Shown here one piece after another: positions 42,136 through 50,937 of a DNA stretch of 64,000 nucleotides. The stretch lies in assembly GCA_020248985.1 (NCBI GenBank), contig JADCGL010000013.1, positions 80,654 through 144,653 on the forward strand. Reading direction: 5' to 3'. Each line of letters starts with the position of its first letter. The first letter of the stretch is position 1. Below the pieces are notes generated by a model. It was not told the origin of the DNA, did no database searches, and saw nothing but the letters and a program-made list of their open reading frames with translations. Source of the stretch: Telmatospirillum sp. (GTDB taxonomy: Bacteria; Pseudomonadota; Alphaproteobacteria; CACIAM-22H2). Position numbers and translations under genes: made by a program.

Positions 42136-42912
42136 CTAGATCGCTTCGCCCTTGGCGATTTCCGGCGCCAACGCGTCCCAAAGCCGCGCATAGATGGCTT
42201 CGAATTCGGGGCGAAAGCGCACGCGGAATGGATCGCGCGGATAGGCAAGGGGAATGTCTTCGACGAGCTTGATGCGTCCGGGCCGCCCGGAGAAAACCAC
42301 GACCCGGTTGGCAAGCGTGACCGCCTCGGCGAGGTCGTGGGTCACGAACACGACGGTCTTGCGCGTCGTTTCCCAGATTTTCAGCAGCTCGGCCTGCATC
42401 AGCAGTTTGAGCTGCGCGTCGAGCGCGCCGAAGGGCTCGTCCATCAGCAGCGTGCTGGGGTCGTAGACTAGCACCTGGGCCAGTGCGACGCGCTTGCGCA
42501 TGCCGCCTGACAATTCTGCCGGATAGCTCGCCTCGAAGCCCAAAAGACCGACCCGACCGAGCCAGTCGGCGACGCGCCGCTTGCGTTCGTCGGCTCCGAC
42601 ATTCTGGATCTTCAGCGGCAGATCGACATTGCGCGCGACCGTGTACCAGGGCAGCACGCTGTCGCCTTGCGTCATGTAGCCGACATTGCGGTTGGCGTCG
42701 GCGACGATGCGCCCGTCGTGCAGGATCTGGCCCGTACTTGCCGGTACGATCCCGGCGATCATGTTGAGCAGTGTGGATTTGCCGCAGCCCGAGGGGCCGA
42801 CAAACGCGACGAACTCGCCCGATGCGATCTCGAGATCGACATGCTGGAGGGCAGACGTCTCTTTGCCGCGCGAAACGTAGCGTTTCTCGACCCCGCGAAC
42901 CGAAATGCCCAT
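42136..42912 (-). CDS. NitT/TauT-type ABC ATPase
   Basis: A 258-residue ATPase of the SsuB/TauB family with Walker A GPSGCGKS (39-46), the Q-loop in VGYMTQGDSVLPW, signature LSGGMRKR, Walker B TLLMDEPFGALD and VTHDLAEAV. Lies 2 bases downstream of the binding-protein gene and 13 bases before the permease. Confidence 0.9.
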   Translation of the reverse strand: MGISVRGVEKRYVSRGKETSALQHVDLEIASGEFVAFVGPSGCGKSTLLNMIAGIVPASTGQILHDGRIVADANRNVGYMTQGDSVLPWYTVARNVDLPLKIQNVGADERKRRVADWLGRVGLLGFEASYPAELSGGMRKRVALAQVLVYDPSTLLMDEPFGALDAQLKLLMQAELLKIWETTRKTVVFVTHDLAEAVTLANRVVVFSGRPGRIKLVEDIPLAYPRDPFRVRFRPEFEAIYARLWDALAPEIAKGEAI

Positions 42913-42914
42913 CG

Positions 42915-44000
42915 TCAGGCCCGCGACGCGCCTTCGCGCGCCAAGCTCGTGTCGAATTGCTGGGCGAAGGTGAGCCCGGCGGGCAGGGGATCGGCGTTCA
43001 TCGTGCGGTTCACGCTGCTGATGAAATCGACGCATTTCGAGAACAACTCGTCGCGCGGCACGCAGTCGGCGAAGAAGATCTTCGAGTTGATGTCGAACGA
43101 AACGTCGGCGATCTGCTGCGGCAGACCTTCGAACCATTTGTCCGACCATTCCTTGAGGCGCGGACGCTGGCCCGGGTCGTTGATCGACTTGAGGGCCGCC
43201 TGGATGCCGTGGCAGTAGCGCACGAGGCCTTCGCGCTTGTCCGGATTGCGCATCGTCGCTTCCGAGGTGGACGCGCAGATATAGAGATAGTCCTGGAAGA
43301 AGGTCGGCGGGTTCGTCGCCATGTTGAAGAGATAGCGGCAATCGCGGTCCTGCACGGCGAGATCGGACGTGGGCGAAGAGAGGCAGAACCCGTCGATCAC
43401 GTTCTGCTGCAGGCCCGCGATCATGCCGGGGCCGCCGCCTTGGATCGTGACAAGGCGCAGATCCGTGTTCGGGTCCATCTTGCCCTGGAGGGCGAGCCAG
43501 CGGAAAAGCGAGTCGGGGGCCGCACCCGGGCCGGTTGTGCCGAGGCGCAGGCCCTTGAGGGCCGCGAGTTTGCGCTCGAACGGGGACCGTTCGTCGACGC
43601 CGAGGCGCTCGAGGACGTCGCGTTTCACCACGACGTTCGAGGCGTATTTGTTGACCGTCTGGATGAAGGTCTTGATCGCAAGCCCGCTCCCACGGCCGCG
43701 CATCGCCTCGCCCGGGTCGCCGAGCACCACATCGACGCCGGAGCCGGCCAAGGCGGCGATGTTCGTGCCGCGGTTCGAGGCATTGGATTCGACGCGCACC
43801 CGCGCGCGCTCGAAAAATCCGGCGGCGTTTGCGTAGTCTTCGGCGGCCCAAAGCCAGGATTTAGCGGTCGACCGCATCGTGACGATCGTTGGCATCGGGG
43901 CCTGCGCGTTGAGGGCACGCGGCAGGGCGGCCGCACCCGCAAGTGCCGCACCTGCCGCAAGTGCCCGACGGCGCGAAAGCGGACGGATCATTGACGTCAT
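42915..44000 (-). CDS. NitT/TauT-type substrate-binding protein
   Basis: A 361-residue periplasmic protein with a twin-arginine-like leader (SRRRALAAGAALAGAA) and cleavage near LNAQA. Mature part resembles SsuA/TauA-like or ThiY-like proteins: VDVVLGDPGEAM, ALKGLRLGTTGPGAAPDSL and VIDGFCLSSPTSD. The GMC oxidoreductase gene is divergent 127 bases away, hinting that the imported compound is an alcohol-containing organic molecule. Ligand unknown. Confidence 0.82.
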   Translation of the reverse strand: MTSMIRPLSRRRALAAGAALAGAAALPRALNAQAPMPTIVTMRSTAKSWLWAAEDYANAAGFFERARVRVESNASNRGTNIAALAGSGVDVVLGDPGEAMRGRGSGLAIKTFIQTVNKYASNVVVKRDVLERLGVDERSPFERKLAALKGLRLGTTGPGAAPDSLFRWLALQGKMDPNTDLRLVTIQGGGPGMIAGLQQNVIDGFCLSSPTSDLAVQDRDCRYLFNMATNPPTFFQDYLYICASTSEATMRNPDKREGLVRYCHGIQAALKSINDPGQRPRLKEWSDKWFEGLPQQIADVSFDINSKIFFADCVPRDELFSKCVDFISSVNRTMNADPLPAGLTFAQQFDTSLAREGASRA

Positions 44001-44127
44001 TCGCCTCTCCTGTTTGCTGTTTTTGTCGTCTGTCTCGATCGGCCGTCGCGGATCGGTATGCGCTTGCGATCGACGTTACTATAATAGTTATATGAATAGG
44101 TCATAGTCAGCAAGAACGGAAAATCAG
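44001..44127. promoter_or_regulatory. Divergent promoter region with ACTATAATAGT palindrome
   Basis: The gap between the NitT/TauT binding-protein gene and the GMC oxidoreductase gene has an AT-rich core holding the perfect 11-base palindrome ACTATAATAGT (44078-44088), which also includes a consensus -10 hexamer TATAAT (44080-44085). No well-placed -35 is visible. A repressor site overlapping a promoter would look like this; no regulator gene is adjacent. Confidence 0.45.
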
Positions 44128-45762
44128 GTGGCCGCGAGCAACGCGTACGATTTCATTGTGGCGGGGGCCGGATCGGCGGGCTGTGCGCTCGCGCGCCGTC
44201 TGTCGGACGACCCACACGTTTCTGTGCTGCTGGTCGAGGCGGGCGGGCGCGATTGGAACCCGCTGCTGCGCGTGCCGATGATGACGGGGCTCTTGCTGCG
44301 CAATCGTTTTGCGAACTGGTTCTACCATACTGAGCCCGAACCCAATCTCGCGGGTCGGCGGATCTTCTGGCCGCGCGGCAAGGTGCTGGGCGGTTCGTCG
44401 GCAATCAATGGCATGGTCTATACGCGCGGCTTGCCGATGGACTACGACACCTGGGCCCAGATGGGCCTGCCAGGGTGGTCGTTCGCGGACGTGCTGCCCT
44501 ATTTCAAGCGTTCGGAAGCCTACCATGGCGGGGCGAGCGAGCGGCACGGCGCCGAAGGCCCGCTGCCGGTTTCGCGGCCTGGGTCGGCCAATCCGCTGTT
44601 CGATGCGTTCATCGAAGCGGGCCGCCAGGCAGGCCACCCGGTCAGCACCGATTTCAACGGCCCTTCGCCGGAAGGATTCGGCCGCTACGATTTCACGACG
44701 TTTGCCGGCCGACGCTGGAGTTCGGCCCAAGCCTTTCTGCATCCCGTGCGCGGCCGTGCGAACTTGACGATTGTCACGCGCAGCCACGTGGACAAGGTCG
44801 TATTCGAGAAGGGTCGTGCGGTCGCACTCGATGTCCGCGCCGAAGGCGGCAGCCAGCGCTACCGTGCGTGGCGCGAGATCGCGCTGAGCCTGGGCACCGT
44901 CGGCACGCCGTGCGCACTGATGCGCTCGGGCATTGGCGATCCCGATGCGCTGCGAGCGCACGGCATCGATATCGTCGCAGACTCGCCCGATGTCGGGCAG
45001 AACCTACAGGATCATGTGTTGGCGCGCGTCGAGCATGTTTGCAGGCAGCCGGTAACGCTCTATTCGACGCTGCGCGGCGATCGGGCGATCGCAGCCTTGG
45101 TGCAAGCCTTGCTGTTCGGAACGGGTCCTGCCGCGACGTTTCCGCTCGAGGTCGGCGCTTTCGCGCGCTCTCACAAGGCGCTCGATGCACCGGATCTGCA
45201 GTCCCACTTCCTGCCGGGCCTGTCGACGGCGGCGTTGCGTTTGCCGTTCTTCCGCGGCGCCAAAACGCGGCATGACGGGCACGGCTTCTTTGCCAATATC
45301 TACCAATTGCGCCCCGAGAGCCGGGGCACCGTTTCGATCCGTTCGGCCGATCCGTTGGCCGATCCGGTCATCCGACCCAACTATCTTTCGACCGACAACG
45401 ACCGGCGTGTTCTGCGCGCGGGCGTACGCTTGCTGCGTGAGGTGTTTGCACAGCCTGCGTTCGACGCTTTTCGCGGGCCGGAATTGTCGCCGGGGCCCGA
45501 CGTTGCGAGCGACGGGGAACTTGATGCATGGCTTTCTGCCAATGCCGACACCGTCTTCCATCCGATCGGCACGGCCCGGATGGGGGCGGACGCACGCGCT
45601 GTCGTCGATGCCGAGTTGCGCGTGCGTGGCGTCGAGGGGCTTCGAGTGGCCGACGCGTCGGTCATGCCGCGCATGCCGAGTTCGAACACCCATGCGCCGA
45701 CAGTGATGATCGCGGAAAAAGCCGCGGATTTTCTGCGGGGCCACATGGCGGCGGTCGGCTAA
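44128..45762 (+). CDS. GMC-family FAD oxidoreductase
   Basis: A 544-residue glucose-methanol-choline oxidoreductase. ADP-binding fold VAGAGSAGCALARRL near residue 12, GMC signature 1 GKVLGGSSAINGMVYTRG, and catalytic His478 (HPIGTARMG) and His522 (SSNTHAP). It oxidises an alcohol to aldehyde; closest in layout to choline dehydrogenase and other soluble alcohol dehydrogenases. Starts with GTG. No signal peptide. Its end overlaps the convergent CMD-like gene by 4 bases. Confidence 0.92.
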   Translation: MAASNAYDFIVAGAGSAGCALARRLSDDPHVSVLLVEAGGRDWNPLLRVPMMTGLLLRNRFANWFYHTEPEPNLAGRRIFWPRGKVLGGSSAINGMVYTRGLPMDYDTWAQMGLPGWSFADVLPYFKRSEAYHGGASERHGAEGPLPVSRPGSANPLFDAFIEAGRQAGHPVSTDFNGPSPEGFGRYDFTTFAGRRWSSAQAFLHPVRGRANLTIVTRSHVDKVVFEKGRAVALDVRAEGGSQRYRAWREIALSLGTVGTPCALMRSGIGDPDALRAHGIDIVADSPDVGQNLQDHVLARVEHVCRQPVTLYSTLRGDRAIAALVQALLFGTGPAATFPLEVGAFARSHKALDAPDLQSHFLPGLSTAALRLPFFRGAKTRHDGHGFFANIYQLRPESRGTVSIRSADPLADPVIRPNYLSTDNDRRVLRAGVRLLREVFAQPAFDAFRGPELSPGPDVASDGELDAWLSANADTVFHPIGTARMGADARAVVDAELRVRGVEGLRVADASVMPRMPSSNTHAPTVMIAEKAADFLRGHMAAVG

Positions 45763-46475
45763 TCGTGTTTCGAACCTTTGTGCACTTCGTCGTAACCGCC
45801 TTGTCCCGACATGGCGGCCCAAATGCGGAAAGGTGCGGTTGCCGCAACTTCGCCGTCGGCGATAAGTTTGCGCCACACGCCACAGGCCTCGACGAAGTTC
45901 GGAACGCTGCCGGGGAACATGACCAAGGACAGCGCTTCGGCAAGTTCGAGCTCCGGCACCCCATGCGCATAGGCGGCGGCAATTTCCCAGTGCAATGCAT
46001 CCCAAGCCCCATTGCAGGCATGCAAAGCCGCAAGTGCAAGCCGTGCCAGACGCGGATCGGCACCCTGCGCGCACGCGCGGCTTGCGGCCAGATAGCGCGC
46101 ACGCGGATCGAGCGTTGGCAGATGTGGAGCCCAGCTGTCCGCGACGAAGCGATAGGCACGAAAACCGCAGGCAAGCGCGGAGAGGGCCAGGATCGCGCCG
46201 ATCTCGTCGTCCGTGCCGCCAGCGGCGCGAAACTTGGCGATATGGTGTGTGGCCAGCGCTTCGTCGGTCGCAATCAGAATGGCGAGCCAGACGAATTCGC
46301 GGTCGTGCGGGTCGAGCGTACGCTGGTCGAGCGCCAAGGCCGTGTAGGCGGCGTCGTAGGCTTCGAGAAGGCGCGGGGCCGCGACCGCCATGAGCCCGTG
46401 ATGCGGCAGCAGGTAGCCGCGCTTGGCTTTGAGTCCTTCCAGTCGCCGCTTCAATTCCGCTTCGTTTTCGATCAT
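45759..46475 (-). CDS. Cysteine-less CMD/AhpD-like protein 1
   Basis: A 238-residue helical protein. After RGYLLPHHG it contains REFVWLAILIATDEALATHH (residues 59-78), which aligns with the carboxymuconolactone decarboxylase/AhpD active-site helix; the CxxC positions are Asp71 and Leu74, while the His-His pair (77-78) and Glu60 remain. A second similar helix occurs in the C-terminal half (EIAAAYAHGVPELELAEALSLVMFPG), so it is a double-domain member. It should not be a thiol peroxidase. Paralog of the 47273-47998 product. Function unknown. Confidence 0.72.
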   Translation of the reverse strand: MIENEAELKRRLEGLKAKRGYLLPHHGLMAVAAPRLLEAYDAAYTALALDQRTLDPHDREFVWLAILIATDEALATHHIAKFRAAGGTDDEIGAILALSALACGFRAYRFVADSWAPHLPTLDPRARYLAASRACAQGADPRLARLALAALHACNGAWDALHWEIAAAYAHGVPELELAEALSLVMFPGSVPNFVEACGVWRKLIADGEVAATAPFRIWAAMSGQGGYDEVHKGSKHD

Positions 46476-46513
46476 TCTCCAAACTCTCCAGCAAGACGAG
46501 AACAGGTTTGCAC
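46476..46513. promoter_or_regulatory. Very short divergent promoter gap
   Basis: Only 38 bases separate the start codons of the CMD-like gene (minus) and the SDR gene (plus). Both ribosome sites and at least one promoter must overlap the coding ends, so the two divergent units are probably co-regulated. Confidence 0.4.
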
Positions 46514-47263
46514 ATGAGCATCGACGGATCGTTGGCCGCAAGAAAGATCGTCGTGACCGGTGCAGGATCGGGGATCGGGCTTGCGTTCCTCAAACAGGCG
46601 CTCGGCGACAAAGCAAGGTGCGCCGCCTTCGTGCACGGTGCGGCGCAGCGCGCAGAGGTTAGCGCAATTTTGGCGCCGAGCCATGTGTTCGATGTTGATC
46701 TGACGGACGCGCAGGCGACGACGGCGGCACTGAAGGCTGCACTTGAACGGCTCGGCGGCGTTGATGCGGCGGTCTGTGCGGCAGGCATATTCGATCATCG
46801 GGCCGGCCTCGATACGGCGCGAGCCGACTGGGCTGCCACACTCGAAGTCAATCTGACGGCAAGTTTTTTCGTCGCCCAAGCCTGTGCGGCCCAAATGGTG
46901 CCGCAAGGCAGGGGATCGATCGTGCTCGTCTCGAGCCAGATCGGCATTGTCGGCCATCCGCGCGCGGCGGCTTATGCGGCATCCAAGGCCGGGCTCAACG
47001 GCCTGGCCAAAGCATTGGCGCTGGAACTCGCCCCGGCGGGTGTGCGCGTAAATGCGGTTGCCCCTGGTCCGATCGCGACGCCGATGACGGAGATTGCGCG
47101 TGCCGATCCCAAGCGCCGCCGCCGTCTCATCGATGCGATCCCACTCAAGCGGTTCGGTACAGCTGACGAAGTCGCCGCCGCGATTCGTTTTCTGTTGTCA
47201 GACGCGGCAAGCTTCGTGACCGGACAAATCCTCTGCGTCGACGGCGGCGTTACGGCCGCCTGA
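46514..47263 (+). CDS. SDR-family oxidoreductase
   Basis: A 249-residue classical short-chain dehydrogenase: TGAGSGIG at 15-22, CAAGIFDH in place of the NNAG motif, catalytic Ser131, Tyr144 and Lys148, and the family C-terminus FVTGQILCVDGG. The ATG at 46514 has AGG seven bases upstream; a TTG at 46508 is less likely. Flanked on both sides by CMD-like paralogs and near a GMC oxidoreductase, so it may oxidise or reduce an intermediate of the same pathway. Confidence 0.88.
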   Translation: MSIDGSLAARKIVVTGAGSGIGLAFLKQALGDKARCAAFVHGAAQRAEVSAILAPSHVFDVDLTDAQATTAALKAALERLGGVDAAVCAAGIFDHRAGLDTARADWAATLEVNLTASFFVAQACAAQMVPQGRGSIVLVSSQIGIVGHPRAAAYAASKAGLNGLAKALALELAPAGVRVNAVAPGPIATPMTEIARADPKRRRRLIDAIPLKRFGTADEVAAAIRFLLSDAASFVTGQILCVDGGVTAA

Positions 47264-47272
47264 AGGGACACG

Positions 47273-47998
47273 ATGAAAGACGTTGCCTTGCCGACACCCG
47301 AAGCGTTACGCCAACGTATCGACGATCTGCGCAAGTCGCGCGGGTTTCTGCTGCCGCATCACGGTGCGATGGCGGCTGCAGTGCCGGATCTGCACGACGC
47401 CTATTTCGCCATGTATCGCGCGCTGACCTTGAACGACCGCCATCTGACGCCGTTCGAAAAGGAATTCGTCTGGCTCGCCGTTCTTATCGCCGTCGAAGAG
47501 GGCATCGGCACGCACCATTTGGATCTATTCGCTAAAGCCGGCGGCACGCAGCGCCAGGCCGAGGCCGTCGGCCGGCTGGTCGGATATGCCCATGCGGCCG
47601 ACACGCTCGGTTTCATCGGCGCGAAGTGGCAGAAGTATCTGCCGGATATCGACGCGGATGCCGCCTATCGCACGGGTTTTGAGGCGCTGTCCAATGGCCT
47701 CGACGTCGCACCGGGATTGGTCGAGATGGCGCTGGCCGCTGCAAATGCGGCGGTCGGCCGCGCACGCGGCGTGCGTCTTCATGTGGAGGGCGCCTATCGG
47801 CACGCGATGCCGGAGGCCAAACTCGTCGAGGCCCTGAGCTTGATCATATGGCCTGCTGGCGTAAACCATTTCCTGGACGCCTGCGCTGTTTGGCACGATC
47901 TGATGGCAAGTGGCGTGGTGAAACCGTCGCCGCTTTTCCAGGTATGGGCCGAAACGCCGCGCCAGGGCGGTTTCGACGATGCGGATCCGCAGCGCTAA
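47273..47998 (+). CDS. Cysteine-less CMD/AhpD-like protein 2
   Basis: A 241-residue paralog of the 45759-46475 product with the same landmarks: RGFLLPHHG near residue 24, KEFVWLAVLIAVEEGIGTHH around residues 63-82 and a second domain ending AEALSLIIWPAGVNHFLDAC-like sequence. The CxxC positions are Glu75 and Ile78; His81-His82 are kept. Ten bases after the SDR gene, same operon. Two differing paralogs may form a hetero-oligomer. Confidence 0.72.
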   Translation: MKDVALPTPEALRQRIDDLRKSRGFLLPHHGAMAAAVPDLHDAYFAMYRALTLNDRHLTPFEKEFVWLAVLIAVEEGIGTHHLDLFAKAGGTQRQAEAVGRLVGYAHAADTLGFIGAKWQKYLPDIDADAAYRTGFEALSNGLDVAPGLVEMALAAANAAVGRARGVRLHVEGAYRHAMPEAKLVEALSLIIWPAGVNHFLDACAVWHDLMASGVVKPSPLFQVWAETPRQGGFDDADPQR

Positions 47999-48706
47999 GT
48001 TCGCTGATATCGCCGAGTCAACGCGATGTCCGAAGAGCGGATCAACATTCTAGATTTCCGCGATAGGGTCGGGATCCATTTTTGGGCAATCCTCGATATC
48101 TGCAAGCGCAAATGAACGGCAACGCCACTGGCGCGGGGCGTCCGCGCGAACTTTTCGGCTACGGATCAAGACCCGCTGGCCCAGCGGGGCAGGCCTCGCT
48201 GTGTATTTGCATATGAGTTTTGAGGAGGGGGCCGAGCTCAATGTGGGTGATCGCGACGCACACAATGAGGCTTTCGGCGAGGTCCAGAACGTGGTTCCGG
48301 CTGGGCGGTGCGAGATGATGCTGGAAGACCTGTTCGGCTACGGCATGCGGGTGGACGTGGGCCCTTTCCTTGCTGCACTCGAGCGCCAGCCTGAATTCCC
48401 GCGTGCGTGCCTCGCACGCGGCGACCAACCTGTCTTGCAGGGGCGAAAGGTTTCTCGGTTATTTGCGCCGGTCATTCGAGACATTGCTTGCTGAAGCCGA
48501 GCAGGCCGAGACGCGACGGCTGAATATCGACCCACATCTGCGGATCATCGGCGGGCCGGCGTGCATTTGGGCGCTTGCGCGTTTCCTCGAAAATCTGTCT
48601 GCACTCGGCGATCGCATGTGAGTTGCAGGGCGTGCCTAGATTGCGCGCCACTGGATTGCGCATTTTTCCGCGAGCGGTTGAAGCACGCGCCGGTGTCTTT
48701 GGCCGC
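47999..48706. other. Unassigned 708-base region
   Basis: No recognised gene. A frame open on the plus strand around 48201-48494 (97 codons, GTG start, containing MSFEEGAELNVGDRD and GYGMRVDVGPFLAALERQ) has fairly coding-like base usage and no stop for some distance upstream, but no family was recognised and no good ribosome site was found. A shorter frame from ATG 48026 encodes 29 residues. It may be the eroded remains of a gene; the downstream part up to 48706 shows nothing. Confidence 0.35.
48201..48494 (+). CDS. Unidentified small ORF, possibly a gene remnant
   Basis: 97 residues, hydrophilic, with acidic N-terminal half (FEEGAELNVGDRDAHNEAFG) and a basic C-terminal half. I do not recognise it. 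The reading frame stays open upstream of the GTG, suggesting loss of the true start. Overlapping frames on the other strand are similar in length, so coding status is doubtful. Confidence 0.2.
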   Translation: MYLHMSFEEGAELNVGDRDAHNEAFGEVQNVVPAGRCEMMLEDLFGYGMRVDVGPFLAALERQPEFPRACLARGDQPVLQGRKVSRLFAPVIRDIAC

Positions 48707-49645
48707 TCAGCCGGCGATGCGCGCGGCGAGAGAGGCTCCCGACAGCCACGCTGCTTCCACCCCCGGCCCAACGAGCCAGTCGCCGCACACGCCGAGGCGC
48801 CGTACGGCGTCGAACATGAGTCCCGGACCTGCCGAAATTGGATTGGCGTAGCGCCAGCGATGCGCCACACAGGCCGTCGGCGGCGGCAAGGCAGCGCCGA
48901 TCCGCGCGGCAAAGGCAGTCGACAGTTCGTTCGCGACCCATTCGGGATCGGCTTCAATATTCGTACGCGACCAGTCGGGTGCAGCTTGCAGCACCCAAGC
49001 CTCGGGGCCTGAGCGGCCGGGTTTGGCATTGTTGCGCACTGCTAATCCGATCGCATCGCCCGCATTGCCGCGCAGAACATCGCGTGCAGACGGAAGCTTT
49101 TCGGAAAAGGCGAGCATTAATGCCCAGCACGTCGCGCTCTGCACTGAAGCGGCACTGGCGGCGAAGTCGGGCGCAATCGGCGCCAATAGCTCGCGTGCCT
49201 GCTCGGCAGGTGTCGCAATCACGGCGACCTCGACCTCGACCGCGGCGCCCTGGTCGAGAAAAAGGCGCCAGCCCGTTTCGGCCGCCTCGATCTTCGTCAC
49301 GCGCGTCGCAAACCGGACCGACTGGCCGGCCGCCATTTGCCGAATCGGTGCTCCCATCGTCGGCATGCCGACATAGGCCGCGTCGCCGGCGGCTGGCCAG
49401 GGAGCTGCCAAGCCTGAAGCGACCCACGCCTCGAGCCGCTGCCGAAAGGCCGGATCGTCGGCCGTGAAAGCGGGGGCACCATGGTCGAAGGAAGCTTCGC
49501 CGATTGGTGTCGAAATGCGCCGCGACGACATGCGACCGCCGGGGCCGCGTCCCTTGTCGAAAAGATGCACCGGATAGTTCTGTCGCGATAGTGCTTCGGC
49601 GCAGGCAAGCCCCGCCATGCCGGCACCGACGATTCCAATCCGCAT
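48707..49645 (-). CDS. Renalase-like FAD-dependent amine oxidase-family protein
   Basis: A 312-residue flavoprotein with the FAD-binding start MRIGIVGAGMAGLACAEAL (GAGMAG at 7-12), the second glycine-rich KGRGPGGRMSSRR and a C-terminal CGDWLVGPGVEAAWLSG that closes the FAD site. This is the bacterial renalase-like/NAD(P)-binding-8 group, which can oxidise reduced nicotinamide isomers. Such genes are often found next to photolyases. Last gene of the tightly packed minus-strand photolyase unit. Confidence 0.8.
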   Translation of the reverse strand: MRIGIVGAGMAGLACAEALSRQNYPVHLFDKGRGPGGRMSSRRISTPIGEASFDHGAPAFTADDPAFRQRLEAWVASGLAAPWPAAGDAAYVGMPTMGAPIRQMAAGQSVRFATRVTKIEAAETGWRLFLDQGAAVEVEVAVIATPAEQARELLAPIAPDFAASAASVQSATCWALMLAFSEKLPSARDVLRGNAGDAIGLAVRNNAKPGRSGPEAWVLQAAPDWSRTNIEADPEWVANELSTAFAARIGAALPPPTACVAHRWRYANPISAGPGLMFDAVRRLGVCGDWLVGPGVEAAWLSGASLAARIAG

Positions 49646-49666
49646 GGCTCGATTTCCTTTGGAGCG

Positions 49667-50044
49667 CTAGAGGCGCTTGCGACCGGCAAGGCGCGAAAGA
49701 TAAGGCCGGATCGGCAGAAACAAGCGATAGCCTAATTCAAGCGCCGACAACACGCCCGGCAGTGCTGCAAGGCGCACAGCCCAGCGCCAACCCGGCAATT
49801 GCGCCCAGATAGCGACGAATGCGGCAGCGCCCGAGCGAACTTGGCCGTCCGGCCCCAGCACATGGAAGCGCTGCATTGCCTGCGCTTGGCTGACGCCATC
49901 GGGTGTCGCGGCATCGGCTGCAGCGACATCGACGAAACACACCGAGCCTTCTTTGTCCTGGCATCGGTAATAGGCAATCTCGGCCCGGCAAAGCGGGCAA
50001 TTGCCGTCGAAGTAAGCCGTCGTTTTCTGCTGGTCAGACTTCAC
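49667..50044 (-). CDS. DCC-motif thiol-disulfide protein (DUF393)
   Basis: A 125-residue DUF393-family protein: DGNCPLC near residue 13 carries the family DxxCxxC motif (Cys16, Cys19), followed by YYRCQDKEG and the C-terminal LELGYRLFLPIRPYLSRL. These are predicted thioredoxin-fold oxidoreductases. The GTG start at 50044 overlaps the previous gene's stop (GTGA). Function unproven. Confidence 0.82.
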   Translation of the reverse strand: MKSDQQKTTAYFDGNCPLCRAEIAYYRCQDKEGSVCFVDVAAADAATPDGVSQAQAMQRFHVLGPDGQVRSGAAAFVAIWAQLPGWRWAVRLAALPGVLSALELGYRLFLPIRPYLSRLAGRKRL

Positions 50045-50937
50045 GACGCTGCTCCGCGATCGCCATGCGACTTCGTCGCGTCGATATGGGGCCGGATTTT
50101 TGCGGGGCCAAGGCGTGGCAATGCATAGGGAACCTGTTCGCGATAGTGCCGAAAACGATCGCGATAACGTTTCGCAAATCGCTTTTCTTTGAGGCGCGGG
50201 GCGAGCAGGCAGTAGAGCGTGAAACTGATCGCGACGGCGAGCTGGTCGGGTGTCCACACCGGCACCGTCCACAGCGTCAGCGCAAAGGCCACGTAGATCG
50301 GCTGCCGGATCAGGCGAAAGAGCCCGCGCGTCGGCATATCCGGAAAGACAGGTCGAATGCGTGCGAGCAACGACATCCAACCCAAGGCGCCCGTCTGCAC
50401 CTCCGCACCCGCATCGAAGCTTGCTTTGAGCAGCAGCAGCCAACTTGCGGCATAGGCGGCGGAGACGACCCAGAACGCAACGCCTTCGGCGCGCCACCAC
50501 ACGATGCCGGACGGCGTCCACAGAGCAAAAAGCGCCAGCAGCTGCACCGACGCGACGATAGCGTAGGTCGTAGTCGCAAGCGTGGTCCCGTGCGGGCCGG
50601 GGACCGCGCGTGCCAATGTATGTTCGCCGCGCCGCGTTAGCAGCAGCGAATGGATAAGCGGGAACTGCAGAATCAGAAACGCGTTGGCGATCGCCGCCCA
50701 TGGCCAGGCGAGCGTGCCGAAGCTTCTGCTCATCCCGACGAACATCGCTGCGATCATTGCAAGCACGGCGGCCGCGAAGAGGCTGTGGCACATGAACCCA
50801 AGCAGCAACGCAGCCGCGATCCGGGTGCGTCCGCGCGGCGGTTTGAGCGCAGCCGCTGTCAGTGCTACGAGGCCGGCAATGCGCGGATCGCCGAGGATCG
50901 GGTGTTTGGGTGGGACCTGCATGCGGCGTTCAGACAT
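50041..50937 (-). CDS. NnrU/isoprenylcysteine-methyltransferase-fold membrane protein
   Basis: A 298-residue polytopic membrane protein with at least five hydrophobic segments and the C-terminal cofactor motif RLIRQPIYVAFALTLW and RFRHYREQVPYALP, as in NnrU, MddA and ICMT-type membrane methyltransferases. The ATG at 50937 overlaps the photolyase stop by 8 bases. A SAM-dependent thiol or lipid methylation is possible; the substrate is not identifiable. MddA (methanethiol methylation) is one candidate. Confidence 0.7.
   Translation of the reverse strand: MSERRMQVPPKHPILGDPRIAGLVALTAAALKPPRGRTRIAAALLLGFMCHSLFAAAVLAMIAAMFVGMSRSFGTLAWPWAAIANAFLILQFPLIHSLLLTRRGEHTLARAVPGPHGTTLATTTYAIVASVQLLALFALWTPSGIVWWRAEGVAFWVVSAAYAASWLLLLKASFDAGAEVQTGALGWMSLLARIRPVFPDMPTRGLFRLIRQPIYVAFALTLWTVPVWTPDQLAVAISFTLYCLLAPRLKEKRFAKRYRDRFRHYREQVPYALPRLGPAKIRPHIDATKSHGDRGAAS

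Noticed and set aside
50041..50937. Firm assignment as MddA (dimethylsulfide-forming methyltransferase)
   Set aside because: The fold is shared by NnrU, ICMT and MddA proteins; sequence motifs seen do not separate them.
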